A stretch of 7,711 bases of DNA from Nitrospirales bacterium (GCA_013817135.1 JACDDF010000085.1:1-7711); one strand, 5' to 3'. Shown: positions 1 to 7,310, numbered from the stretch's first letter. Numbers and translations are program-made. The notes: generated from the sequence alone by a model not told the origin.

Positions 1-213
1 GTCATAAAGATCGGTGAACAACAGTTTGGAGTTGTGGTGAATCGATTGCGGGCACAAGAGGAAGTCGTGATTAAGTCGTTGGGGGAATTTTTGGCCAACG
101 TTAAGTGCGTGGCGGGAGCGACCATTACCGGAGATGGCAAAGTGGTCTTGATTTTAGATATGGCCGATTTAGTACGGGAAGTGCAGACTTCAACGTATAC
201 CGGTATGCACTAA
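1..213 (+). CDS. cheA: Chemotaxis histidine kinase CheA, C-terminal fragment (partial)
   Basis: The reading frame is open from the first base to TAA at 211-213 and gives the last 70 residues of a protein whose start lies outside the window. The fragment matches the end of the CheA regulatory (P5, CheW-like) domain. It has the typical run QEEVVIKSLGEFLANVK (residues 20-36 of the fragment), then GATITGDGKVVLILDM, the closing strand and loop of the fold, and a short tail. In CheA this domain binds CheW and the receptor tips and controls autophosphorylation in the cytoplasm. CheV and two chemoreceptors follow on the same strand, which supports the call. The kinase, dimerisation and phosphotransfer domains cannot be seen. 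CheW and CheV share this fold, but the VIKSLGEFLANVK wording is characteristic of CheA. Confidence 0.93.
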   Translation, partial: VIKIGEQQFGVVVNRLRAQEEVVIKSLGEFLANVKCVAGATITGDGKVVLILDMADLVREVQTSTYTGMH

Positions 214-268
214 TGTATAAAATCAGTGAAGCATGAGGCCCAGGGGGAATGAGTAGGGCTGGCTAGGC

Positions 269-294
269 TGCCTGTGTCCGTAACCCGACAGGCA
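269..294. repeat. Inverted repeat upstream of cheV
   Basis: A perfect 7-bp inverted repeat (TGCCTGT at 269-275 and ACAGGCA at 288-294) flanks a 12-nt loop in the cheA-cheV gap. No T-run follows on either strand, so it does not look like an intrinsic terminator. It could be an operator half-site pair, an RNA hairpin in the operon transcript, or chance. Confidence 0.35.
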
Positions 295-356
295 TGGGAA
301 CAGCGGTGGATCTATAAAGAAGAAAGACCTGTGCCACGTTGGGTGAGTGGAAGAGT

Positions 357-363
357 GAGGAGA
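357..363 (+). promoter_or_regulatory. Ribosome binding site that fixes the cheV start
   Basis: GAGGAGA ends five bases before ATG 369. It favours that start over the in-frame TTG at 339, which would add ten residues (MGEWKSEESV) and has no good Shine-Dalgarno sequence in front of it. Confidence 0.7.
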
Positions 364-368
364 GCGTA

Positions 369-1325
369 ATGGCAAAATGGATGGCAGAAATTGATCAACG
401 GACCGGGCTGGCCGGGGCCAATAAGATGGAACTATTAATGTTTCATTTTGGGACTAATGAGACCTACGGAATTAATGTTTTTAAGATTCGCGAAGTCATG
501 AAGCTCCCACCCGTGGTGAAAATTCCGGACTCCGATCCTCGAATCCTGGGTTTAGTGAATCTCCGTGGAGAAAATATCGCTTTAGTGGATTTGAAGCAGG
601 CGATTGGACTCGGACCGTTGGATCCGGTTGGCGCGAAGTTGATCATTGCGGAATATAACGATAACAAACAGGGATTTTTGGTAGGCGGCGTTGATCGGAT
701 CATTCGTATGTCGTGGGAACGCATTCAAATTCCTCCACCGATGCTCCAGTCCAGCCGGCAAGGGGCGGTCACGGCTATTACAAAATTGGAAGATGGCCGA
801 ATGGTGTTGATTTTGGATGTGGAAAAGGTGTTGGCCGAACTGCACCCGCGAAGGGAAGAGGAATTCCTCGTTGGGATTGAACTGAACGATGAATTAGCCG
901 GAAAACGTGTCTTGGTTGCCGATGATTCGCTTGTGGCCAGAAAACAAATTACCAAAACGTTGGAACGGTTGGGCATGAAATATGAAGAAACACAGACGGG
1001 AAAAGAGGCGCTCACCCGGTTACGACAGTATGCGGAGTTGGGTGACAAAACGGATCGAACCATTTTCGACTTTGTCGTGGGGGTCATTACCGACATTGAA
1101 ATGCCGGAAATGGATGGATTTTCCCTGACAAAGGCTATCCGTGAAGATCCTCGATTGCAGGCCCTACCCATTTTGATGCATTCCTCCTTGTCCGGTCAGT
1201 GCAATGTTGATAAAGGAAAGGCTTTGGGTGTGACAGATTATGTGACCAAATTTCATCCAACCGACCTTCGTGACAAATTAGTTCAACATCTCGGAAAGTC
1301 TTCGGGAGTTGTGGTGCCGTCGTAA
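369..1325 (+). CDS. cheV: Chemotaxis coupling protein CheV (CheW-receiver fusion)
   Basis: A 318-residue protein, the usual CheV length. Residues about 20-160 form a CheW-like coupling domain with the hallmark GLVNLRGENIALVDL (61-75). Residues about 178-312 form a receiver domain. Its acidic pair is D185-D186 (VADDS), the probable phosphoacceptor is D242 in TDIEMPEMDG, the switch Ser is S272 or S273, and the conserved Lys is K294, so all phosphorylation residues are present. CheV is a cytoplasmic adaptor that bridges receptors and CheA like CheW; CheA phosphorylates its receiver domain, which tunes adaptation or signalling. It lies 155 bp after cheA and 84 bp before a chemoreceptor, probably in the same operon. 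The ATG at 369 is chosen for its Shine-Dalgarno sequence. Its position directly ahead of two receptors hints that it may serve them, which is inference. Confidence 0.95.
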   Translation: MAKWMAEIDQRTGLAGANKMELLMFHFGTNETYGINVFKIREVMKLPPVVKIPDSDPRILGLVNLRGENIALVDLKQAIGLGPLDPVGAKLIIAEYNDNKQGFLVGGVDRIIRMSWERIQIPPPMLQSSRQGAVTAITKLEDGRMVLILDVEKVLAELHPRREEEFLVGIELNDELAGKRVLVADDSLVARKQITKTLERLGMKYEETQTGKEALTRLRQYAELGDKTDRTIFDFVVGVITDIEMPEMDGFSLTKAIREDPRLQALPILMHSSLSGQCNVDKGKALGVTDYVTKFHPTDLRDKLVQHLGKSSGVVVPS

Positions 1326-1397
1326 AGGGAAGAATAATTATTGTAGGTGCTGAGAAGCAATGTACTGCCCCATATCAAGATCCATGAAAAGATTAAC

Positions 1398-1404
1398 AAG
1401 AGGA
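1398..1404 (+). promoter_or_regulatory. Ribosome binding site that fixes the first receptor's start
   Basis: AAGAGGA lies five bases before ATG 1410. An in-frame GTG at 1347 would add 21 residues ahead of the first membrane segment, but its nearest purine-rich stretch is too distant. The ATG start also gives a short, positively charged leader before the first membrane helix. Confidence 0.7.
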
Positions 1405-1409
1405 TACCA

Positions 1410-3515
1410 ATGAGGAAGCCGACGTGGAATGTAGGCATTACGACAAAATTAGTCTGGATTCTTGTGTTTTTTTCGCTGATTCCTCTGAGTGTTCAAGTCT
1501 ATTCGTTGTTTCAAACTGCAGAGGTTTTGAAAAAGGAGGTTGGTGTTCAATACCAGGACGTGGCGGAAGTGATTGTTGAAAAAATTTCCCTCTATCTCGC
1601 TGAGCGATCTGCGGATGCTCAGATCTTGAGTCGAAGTCCGATTCTTGGTGGTGCGGAGCTATGGGGACAAGCTGTTCGTCCCTCACACGAATTCGTCCAG
1701 GTATTGAATGCGTATGTTCAGGCAACCGGGATGTACTCTTTGGTTCAAGTGGTGGATCTGGATGGCAACCTGATCGCCGTGAATGATCATGATGCAGAAG
1801 GCCAGCCTCTTCGGACGGAGGGGTTGTACGGAAAAAATTATGGATTGACTCCGTGGTTTCGGGCTCTCCAAGAGGGGGGAGAGAGGGGTCGCTCGCCAGA
1901 GTCTTCTTTGAGCAGAAATGTGACCCAAGAGGTCTTTGTGGAAAGCGTCATGGTAGATCAGGATGTACAGGCACTCTTTCCCCAAGAGAGCAGTTTGACA
2001 ATCGGGCTCTCGGTTCCTCTCTATGCTCACGGGCGAGTGATTGGGTATGGGAGCCATCGCATGAAGTTTTCAAAGATTGAAGCCTTTTTTCAAAAGGCAT
2101 ACCAGGATTTAAAAAAAGCCGGGTTTCCGCATGCGGAACTTATCCTGCAGGATGGCCAAGGTCTGACGCTGATGGAATATGCTCCGGCTGTCCATGGAAC
2201 CGAGGAAGTGACTCACGATTTAGAGAATGTGGTGTTTAAGGCCAATCTGGCTCAGTTGGGACTTGAGGCCGCACAATTCGCGGTTCAGGGCCAATCCGGA
2301 AACGCCAGGAATTTTCATCCCGGGAAAAACGCGAATCAAGTGATTGGATATAGCCCGATGTCAGAGGCGGGGGGATCGTTGGGGATGCACTGGTCTGTGT
2401 TGGTGCAGGTTCCGGAGGATGAAGCATTCAGTCATGTCAGGAGCCTGACGAATAAAACCCTGTTGGAGATGCTGGTTGGTCTTCTCGTGGTGGTCCCGAT
2501 TGGGATCTTTATGGGAAGAAAAGTCGTGAGCCGATTGAAACCCGTCTGGGAAGTGGCGGCAAAAGCCTCGAAGGGAGATTTAACTCACCGGGTTCCCGTG
2601 AAGACTCAAGACGAACTCGGACAAATGGGTTTGGCCCTGAATAATTTGTTGGATGAATTAAGTCGAATGCTTTTGCAAACCCGGAACGTTGCTCACTCCC
2701 TGTCTCAAGCGTCGGTCCAATTGTCGTCGGTTGGCCATCAGGTCGTTCAGGCCAGCCAATCACAAGTTCACCAAGCCACTCAGGTAGCTGGGGCGGTTGA
2801 AGAAATGTCCGCCACCGCAGAGGATATGGCTCGTCACACGCAGGCCCTGGCCTCGACGGCCTCAGGGGTTAATGATTCAGCCGTCCGGGGTGGGGATATT
2901 GTGGTCTCTTCTATTCATGGGATGGAATCGGTGTCCAGCCGGATACAGGAATCCGCCGGCCGTATTCAGAAATTAGGACAACGCTCCAAGGATATCGGGG
3001 ACATTATTGGAGTAATCGAAGATATTGCGGAACAGACGAATCTTTTGGCGCTCAATGCGGCCATTGAAGCCGCCAGGGCAGGAGAGCAGGGACGGGGGTT
3101 TGCTGTGGTCGCAGATGAGGTGCGGAAACTGGCCGAGCGAACGGGGAAGGCGACAAAAGAAATTGCGACGGTTATCGAATCGGTACAGGCTGGCACTCAC
3201 GAAGCGGTTCTTTCGATGGAAGCGGGAACTGAGGAAGCGCATACCGGCATGGTGCTGGCCAGAGAAGCCGGGAGTCGATTGACGGAGATCGTCCAGGGGG
3301 TTCAACGGGTGGTGGATATGATTCAACATTTTGCCGAATCCACGAAACAACAGTCTGCAGTCTCCGGACAAATCTCTTCGAGTATTCAACAGGTCGCGCA
3401 ACTCAGTCTGGATAATGAAAGCCACATTCAGGGGGTGGCGATGGCAACGAAGCAATTTGCGGCATTGGCAGAGGATCTCCAAAAATCGCTCAGTCGCTTT
3501 ACACTAAAAAAATAA
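1410..3515 (+). CDS. Methyl-accepting chemotaxis protein with large double-Cache-like sensor
   Basis: A 701-residue transmembrane chemoreceptor. A hydrophobic segment at about 11-33 is followed by about 315 extracytoplasmic residues. These contain [13 protein letters not shown] (114-126) and [13 protein letters not shown] (144-156), the spacing and wording of a dCache_1 ligand domain. A second membrane segment (about 351-368), HAMP (about 369-421, ending its first half in GDLTHRVPV) and a long coiled-coil signalling domain follow. The tip is at 535-585, with [21 protein letters not shown] in the middle. About 140 residues lie on each side of the tip, consistent with the 40-heptad class. No C-terminal CheR-tethering pentapeptide (NWETF-like) is seen; the end is RFTLKK. 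It would bind a small molecule outside the membrane and control CheA through CheW or CheV. The Arg usually found before PW in amino-acid-binding dCache domains is Thr here, so the ligand is unknown. The next receptor gene starts 38 bp downstream. Confidence 0.93.
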   Translation: MRKPTWNVGITTKLVWILVFFSLIPLSVQVYSLFQTAEVLKKEVGVQYQDVAEVIVEKISLYLAERSADAQILSRSPILGGAELWGQAVRPSHEFVQVLNAYVQATGMYSLVQVVDLDGNLIAVNDHDAEGQPLRTEGLYGKNYGLTPWFRALQEGGERGRSPESSLSRNVTQEVFVESVMVDQDVQALFPQESSLTIGLSVPLYAHGRVIGYGSHRMKFSKIEAFFQKAYQDLKKAGFPHAELILQDGQGLTLMEYAPAVHGTEEVTHDLENVVFKANLAQLGLEAAQFAVQGQSGNARNFHPGKNANQVIGYSPMSEAGGSLGMHWSVLVQVPEDEAFSHVRSLTNKTLLEMLVGLLVVVPIGIFMGRKVVSRLKPVWEVAAKASKGDLTHRVPVKTQDELGQMGLALNNLLDELSRMLLQTRNVAHSLSQASVQLSSVGHQVVQASQSQVHQATQVAGAVEEMSATAEDMARHTQALASTASGVNDSAVRGGDIVVSSIHGMESVSSRIQESAGRIQKLGQRSKDIGDIIGVIEDIAEQTNLLALNAAIEAARAGEQGRGFAVVADEVRKLAERTGKATKEIATVIESVQAGTHEAVLSMEAGTEEAHTGMVLAREAGSRLTEIVQGVQRVVDMIQHFAESTKQQSAVSGQISSSIQQVAQLSLDNESHIQGVAMATKQFAALAEDLQKSLSRFTLKK

Positions 3516-3553
3516 TACTATCCTTTGTTCAATGTGTCCCTGGTGGGAAGCGT

Positions 3554-5230
3554 ATGCAGTGCTTAAGAATCGGTCATAAACTCGTATTAACTCTGGGAAC
3601 CCTAGCCGTTGGGATGATTGTCTGCGGCCTAGCCGTGATTTACCAACAAGAGTTTGGCCGGTTGCAGATGCTTTTGGAGGAAGAAGGAAGGATTATTCAG
3701 GCGCAAATTAATGTCACGAGAGCCTATATTGCCAAAAATTATGTGGGGAAAATAAAGCAATCGTCCATGGGGTCTCACCTTCATGTGTCCCGTGACCATG
3801 AGCAGGATCCCGATGCCGTTCCTTTTCCCGCCACTGCCATACAGGAAATCGGCCAGGAATTGGGGTTGGTGGGAGGGTATCAGGCTCGGTTTGTGAGTGA
3901 TCAGCCGATGAATCCCGCCAATGCGCCGAAAGATACGTTTGAACAAAAGGCTCTTGAGCTAATGAAGAATGGGGCGAAGAGTGTCAGCGAAATTGAGACG
4001 ATCAACGGGGTTCCCACCTTTCGACGGGCCAGTGCAGATGTGGCTACGGTGGAGGCCTGCGTAAGTTGTCATGGCGGGAAAAACTTGGGAGATGTGCTTG
4101 GCGTGTTGTCTCTTTCAATTCCGATATCGCAGGCCAAAGAGGCGATGGTCAGTTCGGTGCTCCATTCAGGAATGTGGATGATCGGGATCATCGTCATTTT
4201 CTTGAGTGCGGTGTATTGGGTGGTTCATCGACTTGTGCTGCAACCTCTACATGTCTTAATGGTTATCTGTCGTGACATTGCACAGGGCGAAGGTGATCTG
4301 ACGAAACGAGTGCCAGTTGGAAATGGCTCTGATGAAATTGTGGAACTCAGTCACGACCTCAATACGTTTATTGAAAAAATGCAGTTGGCATTGTCGTTGT
4401 TCAGTCATGCAACAAACCGTCTGATGGCGTCCACCGTTCAGCTCTCCACGACCGTGGATGGGGTGGTTCAAACCGCTGAAGGGCAAGATGCCCGTGTGAT
4501 TCAGTCAGCTTCCGTTGTGGAGGAAATGACCAGGACGGCGGGGGAAGTGGCGCGAAGTTCTACCGAAGCTGCACGGATTGCTCAGGAAACGGCCCAAACA
4601 GCGCGAAGCGGGCAGAATGAGATGAACCAATCCGTGATGGGCATGCAACAGGTTTCTCACGCGGTGGTGCAGGCCGCCAACATTATTACCACACTCGGGC
4701 GGTCTTCGGACCAAATTGGTGAAATCGTTCGCGTGATTGAAGATATTGCGGATCAGACAAATTTATTGGCACTCAATGCGGCGATTGAGGCTGCTCGGGC
4801 CGGTGAACAAGGACGAGGGTTCGCTGTGGTTGCCGATGAAGTGCGGAAGTTAGCAGAACGGACAACCAAGGCGACTAAAGAAATTGGGGATATGATCCGG
4901 CAAATCCAGAAGGATACACGAAGTGCTGTTTCGTCGATGGAGCAAGGGACAAGTCAAGTCGGCCAGGGTGTGGCGTTAGCCAATAAAACCGGAGAGGCAT
5001 TGGCAAACATTCATTCTATGATCAATGCTACGGCGGGGATGATTCAACAAATTGCCAATGCTACGGAAGAGCAATCCACGGCCACGCGACAAATTGCCAG
5101 TGATTTAGAATCCATGACCCAGACAACCCGTCAGACAACCAGAGGAGTCTTTCAATCGGCTGAAGCCTGTCATGATTTACGCGTGTTGGCCGGGGATCTT
5201 CAGAAGTTGGTCGGATCATTTAAGGTGTAA
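3554..5230 (+). CDS. Heme c-containing methyl-accepting chemotaxis protein (Tll0287-like sensor)
   Basis: A 558-residue chemoreceptor. Membrane segments lie at about 9-30 and 205-226, with about 175 extracytoplasmic residues between them. That region reads [15 protein letters not shown] (111-125), then FEQKALELM, then CVSCHGG (169-175), followed by [13 protein letters not shown]. This order matches the Tll0287-like/DUF3365 domain, in which CxxCH (here C169, C172, H173) attaches heme c covalently. HAMP (about 227-278, with GDLTKRVPV) and the signalling hairpin follow. The tip is at 394-444, and the protein ends in GSFKV without a CheR pentapeptide. By analogy with heme c chemoreceptors of Geobacter and DcrA of Desulfovibrio, it probably senses redox state or a gas such as O2 or NO. 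Cytochrome c maturation genes must exist elsewhere in the genome. The start ATG has GGTGGG six bases upstream. It is likely co-transcribed with the previous receptor. Confidence 0.92.
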   Translation: MQCLRIGHKLVLTLGTLAVGMIVCGLAVIYQQEFGRLQMLLEEEGRIIQAQINVTRAYIAKNYVGKIKQSSMGSHLHVSRDHEQDPDAVPFPATAIQEIGQELGLVGGYQARFVSDQPMNPANAPKDTFEQKALELMKNGAKSVSEIETINGVPTFRRASADVATVEACVSCHGGKNLGDVLGVLSLSIPISQAKEAMVSSVLHSGMWMIGIIVIFLSAVYWVVHRLVLQPLHVLMVICRDIAQGEGDLTKRVPVGNGSDEIVELSHDLNTFIEKMQLALSLFSHATNRLMASTVQLSTTVDGVVQTAEGQDARVIQSASVVEEMTRTAGEVARSSTEAARIAQETAQTARSGQNEMNQSVMGMQQVSHAVVQAANIITTLGRSSDQIGEIVRVIEDIADQTNLLALNAAIEAARAGEQGRGFAVVADEVRKLAERTTKATKEIGDMIRQIQKDTRSAVSSMEQGTSQVGQGVALANKTGEALANIHSMINATAGMIQQIANATEEQSTATRQIASDLESMTQTTRQTTRGVFQSAEACHDLRVLAGDLQKLVGSFKV

Positions 5231-5268
5231 CTCAAAGATCTCCATGCCCAGTGCGTTGTCAAGCAGCC

Positions 5269-5550
5269 TTATCGGGCTGAAGGGGGATTCTGGTTGATGG
5301 AATCGCTGAATCCTGTTGATTGGTCGGTCGAGGGAGGAAATTTTTTCTTGGCGACAACCTCTTCCAGCATGGTGACGGAGTCTTTGAGTAAGTCCGCTGC
5401 GCAGGCCAAGGTGACATGCAATTGTTTCCAGGCATCATCCCAGCGGCCTTCAAGTTGAAGGTCCTGAAAACGTCGATGTTGTTCTTGTAAAATGGCTTTT
5501 TTTGCATCAAGTAGTAACCGATCGGCTTGTGAGCTGGCTAGTCTGTCCAT
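5269..5550 (-). CDS. Small helical protein of unknown function
   Basis: A 93-residue protein read on the - strand, convergent with the heme receptor (38 bp between stop codons). I do not recognise the family. Residues 1-34 and about 39-69 look like two amphipathic helices rich in Leu, Ala, Gln, Glu and Lys, joined by EGRWDD (34-39). A polar tail rich in Ser, Pro, Gln and Asn (70-93) is probably disordered. There is no signal peptide or membrane segment, so it should be cytoplasmic. It has one Cys (C50) and two Trp (W37, W41). AAGGA lies eight bases before its ATG, and the helical pattern argues for real coding. Overlapping frames give compositionally odd peptides. Its place inside a che-mot cluster suggests, but does not show, a link to motility; a four-helix-type adaptor or chaperone is possible. 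Confidence 0.7.
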   Translation of the reverse strand: MDRLASSQADRLLLDAKKAILQEQHRRFQDLQLEGRWDDAWKQLHVTLACAADLLKDSVTMLEEVVAKKKFPPSTDQSTGFSDSINQNPPSAR

Positions 5551-5768
5551 GGAATGAATCCTTTATTTCGATGCATGATAATGAAGTATTAATGGTGTTC
5601 ACCCTATCAGAGCGTTTGTTGAAGCCTCAAGGCACCGATGATGGGCGTTGGTGGGGAATGTGTTGATTTCGGTGAGATTGTTGCAAATTGTCACCTACCT
5701 CCCAGGGACCCTAATGCCTGTTGCTGGAGATCAATGAGAAGTAATTGCCCTCAAGTTGCAAAATCGGT

Positions 5769-5809
5769 GGTGGAAGGTTGGAAATTGCTGAACCAACGAG
5801 GATTCCACC
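5769..5809. repeat. Two-part hairpin in intergenic region
   Basis: GGTGGAA (5769-5775) pairs with TTCCACC (5803-5809). Inside it, GTTGG (5777-5781) pairs with CCAAC (5793-5797) around an 11-nt loop, with an asymmetric internal loop between the two stems. No T-run follows, so it is not a standard terminator. Confidence 0.45.
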
Positions 5810-5824
5810 TACCAAAAAGGAACT

Positions 5825-5854
5825 GCCCGTATGAAGGTAAATGATGCTACGGGC
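5825..5854. repeat. Perfect 7-bp hairpin in intergenic region
   Basis: GCCCGTA (5825-5831) and TACGGGC (5848-5854) are exact reverse complements around a 16-nt loop, starting 15 bases after the previous hairpin. No U-tract follows on the + strand. It may be part of a folded RNA or a protein-binding palindrome. Confidence 0.45.
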
Positions 5855-5915
5855 GGTGGGGTCAGCCATCCTGGAGGTTCAGTGTCTGAGCTAAGTTATT
5901 GAGGTGATTGGAGAA

Positions 5916-5942
5916 AAAAAAGGCCTTGGCGATATTCGATAA
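5916..5942 (+). promoter_or_regulatory. Possible sigma-28 (FliA) promoter for cheW-motAB
   Basis: TTCGATAA at 5935-5942 matches six of eight bases of the flagellar sigma-28 -10 consensus GCCGATAA. Fifteen bases upstream is AAAA (5916-5919), three of four bases of the TAAA -35 core. It would place the transcript start about 60 bp before cheW. Chemotaxis and stator genes are often under sigma-28, but the match is imperfect and the -35 lies in an A-run, so chance is a real alternative. Confidence 0.3.
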
Positions 5943-6011
5943 CCATCAGTTCGCACAAGGTCCGAACGGGACGGGAGAGAGACTTTTGACGCGTCTGGAG
6001 GGACACAGGTC

Positions 6012-6497
6012 ATGCAGAATACTTTGACGAAGGTATTACCTCATGGTGATTTTGAGGAGGACAGTGGAGTAGTTCTCCAAATGGTGAGTTTTCAGTTGGG
6101 GGACGAAGTTTTTGCCATTGATATATTGGGGGTTCAAGAAATTATTCGTATGCTGGACATCACCCAGGTTCCGAATGCCCCTCATTATGTGGACGGGGTG
6201 GTGAATCTGCGTGGAAAAGTCATCCCCATTATTAACCTTCGGGCTCGCTTTGGTCTGTCTGGGACGGAACCCACCAAGGATACTCGAATTGTGGTCGTGG
6301 AAGTCGCTCATATGATTTTAGGATTTATCGTCGATTCTGTTGAAGAAGTCTTACGCCTGTCTGAAGAATGTATTGAAACCCCACCCCCCACGGGTCGAGG
6401 AGGAGCCGAAGAATGTCATAAAGGGGTAGGACGGGTGAACGGGTCCTTGGTGCTGTTGCTGGACCTTGAACGCTTGTTTAGTAATCGGACTTTTTAA
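6012..6497 (+). CDS. cheW: Chemotaxis coupling protein CheW
   Basis: A 161-residue single-domain CheW, the usual length. After a short polar N-terminus (1-20) the fold begins with VLQMVSFQLGDEVFAIDI (21-38). The signature VVNLRGKVIPIINLRARFGL (63-82) includes R67 of the conserved NLRG motif used in receptor and kinase contact. The second subdomain runs through GFIVDSVEEVLRL (104-116) and ends in LVLLLDLERLF (146-156). CheW joins chemoreceptor tips to CheA in the cytoplasmic signalling array. GGAGGG sits nine bases before the ATG. motA follows after 19 bp, so the two are surely co-transcribed. It is separated from cheA, cheV and the receptors by the - strand gene, so it probably has its own promoter. 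There is no receiver domain, which separates it from CheV. Confidence 0.96.
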   Translation: MQNTLTKVLPHGDFEEDSGVVLQMVSFQLGDEVFAIDILGVQEIIRMLDITQVPNAPHYVDGVVNLRGKVIPIINLRARFGLSGTEPTKDTRIVVVEVAHMILGFIVDSVEEVLRLSEECIETPPPTGRGGAEECHKGVGRVNGSLVLLLDLERLFSNRTF

Positions 6498-6516
6498 TAA
6501 GGAAGAGTCGTCCATC

Positions 6517-7275
6517 ATGGATATTTTATCGGTATTGGGCATCCTTGTTTCCCTTGGCGCCATTGTTGGGGGACAACATTTGGAGGGCGGGCATTTAAGC
6601 TCCATTCTCCAAGGGACGGCATTTTTGATTGTGATGGGAGGCACGTTAGGCGCGGTGATGCTGCAATTCCCCCTTCCAATTTTCCTCAAAGCTCTTTCCA
6701 GTGCAAGCATGGTATTTGGAAATGTGAATGTAGATATGAAGGGCATTATCGCCAAGATCGTGGAGTTATCAAATATCAGCCGGAAACAGGGACTCTTGGC
6801 CCTGGAAGGGCAAATAAAGTCGTTGACGGATCCGTTAATGGCCAAAGGGGTGCAGCTGGTGGTCGATGGGACGGAGCCTCACAAAATTAAAGAAATTTTG
6901 GAAGTGGAAGTCGAAATTTTTGAAGAAGAATTTGGCACGACGAGCAAGGTCTATGAAGCGTTTGGGGGATATGCGCCGTGTGTGGGTATTATTGGTGCCG
7001 TATTAGGCCTGATTCATGTGATGGAAAACTTGGCCGACCCTTCAGCATTGGGTAGTGGGATCGCGGTTGCATTTGTGGCCACGGTCTATGGGGTGGGAGC
7101 TGCCAACCTCTTGTTTCTTCCCATGGGCAGTAAAATCAAGTTAAAGGCCAAGACCTTGATCATCGGGAAAATTATGGTGATAGAAGGCCTTGTGGCCGTG
7201 GCTCAAGGTGAGAATCCCAGAATGATTGAGGAGAAGTTGAGTGGATTTCTGCCCTCGTCGGAGAAAAAGAAATAG
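6517..7275 (+). CDS. motA: Flagellar stator protein MotA (MotC/PomA type)
   Basis: A 252-residue inner-membrane stator subunit, close in length to PomA and MotC and shorter than E. coli MotA. It opens with MDILSVLGILVSLGAIVGG, followed by LEGGH (22-26) and a second hydrophobic stretch (about 33-50), both typical of MotC. The cytoplasmic loop carries the charged residues R89, K90 and E97 that contact FliG in this family. Two more membrane segments (about 153-170 and 181-203) contain the conserved prolines P154 and P202. With MotB it forms the ion channel that drives flagellar rotation. ATG 6517 is chosen: it begins the MotC-like N-terminus and has GGAAGAG nine bases upstream. The longer frame from 6466 overlaps the end of cheW and adds 17 unrelated residues. 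motB follows after 39 bp. Confidence 0.95.
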   Translation: MDILSVLGILVSLGAIVGGQHLEGGHLSSILQGTAFLIVMGGTLGAVMLQFPLPIFLKALSSASMVFGNVNVDMKGIIAKIVELSNISRKQGLLALEGQIKSLTDPLMAKGVQLVVDGTEPHKIKEILEVEVEIFEEEFGTTSKVYEAFGGYAPCVGIIGAVLGLIHVMENLADPSALGSGIAVAFVATVYGVGAANLLFLPMGSKIKLKAKTLIIGKIMVIEGLVAVAQGENPRMIEEKLSGFLPSSEKKK

Positions 7276-7304
7276 TCAATTGAGGACGGCCGGATTGTTG
7301 GTGC

Positions 7305-7310
7305 GAGGGA
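7305..7310 (+). promoter_or_regulatory. Ribosome binding site for the GTG start of motB
   Basis: GAGGGA ends four bases before GTG 7315. No in-frame ATG occurs before the conserved membrane segment, so this site supports a GTG start. Confidence 0.65.

Larger units (their letters stand above)
5551..6011. other. Gene-poor intergenic region with repeats, upstream of cheW
   Basis: About 460 bp separate the 5' end of the small - strand gene from cheW, so promoters for both directions should lie here. I see no convincing protein gene: the one open frame (5638-5844, + strand) has a weak ribosome site and a Cys- and Pro-rich composition unlike its neighbours. The stretch does contain an inverted repeat at 5671-5695, two hairpins (5769-5809 and 5825-5854), two 8-bp direct repeats (GTTGCAAA at 5680 and 5755; CACCTACC at 5692 and 5806) and a possible sigma-28 promoter at 5916-5942. 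A structured leader RNA, a small RNA or decayed sequence are all possible. Confidence 0.6.

Noticed and set aside
313..318. TATAAA as a -10 box for cheV
   Set aside because: There is no -35-like hexamer at 16-18 bp spacing, and no GCCGATAA-like element follows at sigma-28 spacing.
725..1171. Long - strand open frame inside cheV
   Set aside because: It is a shadow of the cheV coding frame: Ser-rich, with no recognisable motif. The same holds for the long - strand frame at 2973-3482 within the first receptor.
5264..5279. Short hairpin CAGCC-TTATCG-GGCTG after the heme receptor, possible terminator
   Set aside because: The stem is only five base pairs, has no T-run on either strand, and overlaps the end of the - strand gene. 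It is too weak to call.
5259..5510. 83-residue - strand frame overlapping the small helical gene
   Set aside because: It overlaps the better frame (5269-5550) almost completely, has an erratic composition and has no ribosome site that I could identify.
5631..5646. GGCAC...GGGC resembling a sigma-54 promoter
   Set aside because: The spacing between the GG and GC elements is 12 rather than 10 bases, and the -12 element lacks the TTGC core.
5638..5844. 68-residue open frame on the + strand in the intergenic region
   Set aside because: The ribosome site is weak (AAGG only). The peptide is rich in Cys, Pro and Arg with no helical or domain pattern, and the frame runs through the hairpins and direct repeats. 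It could still be a small gene, but I cannot support it.
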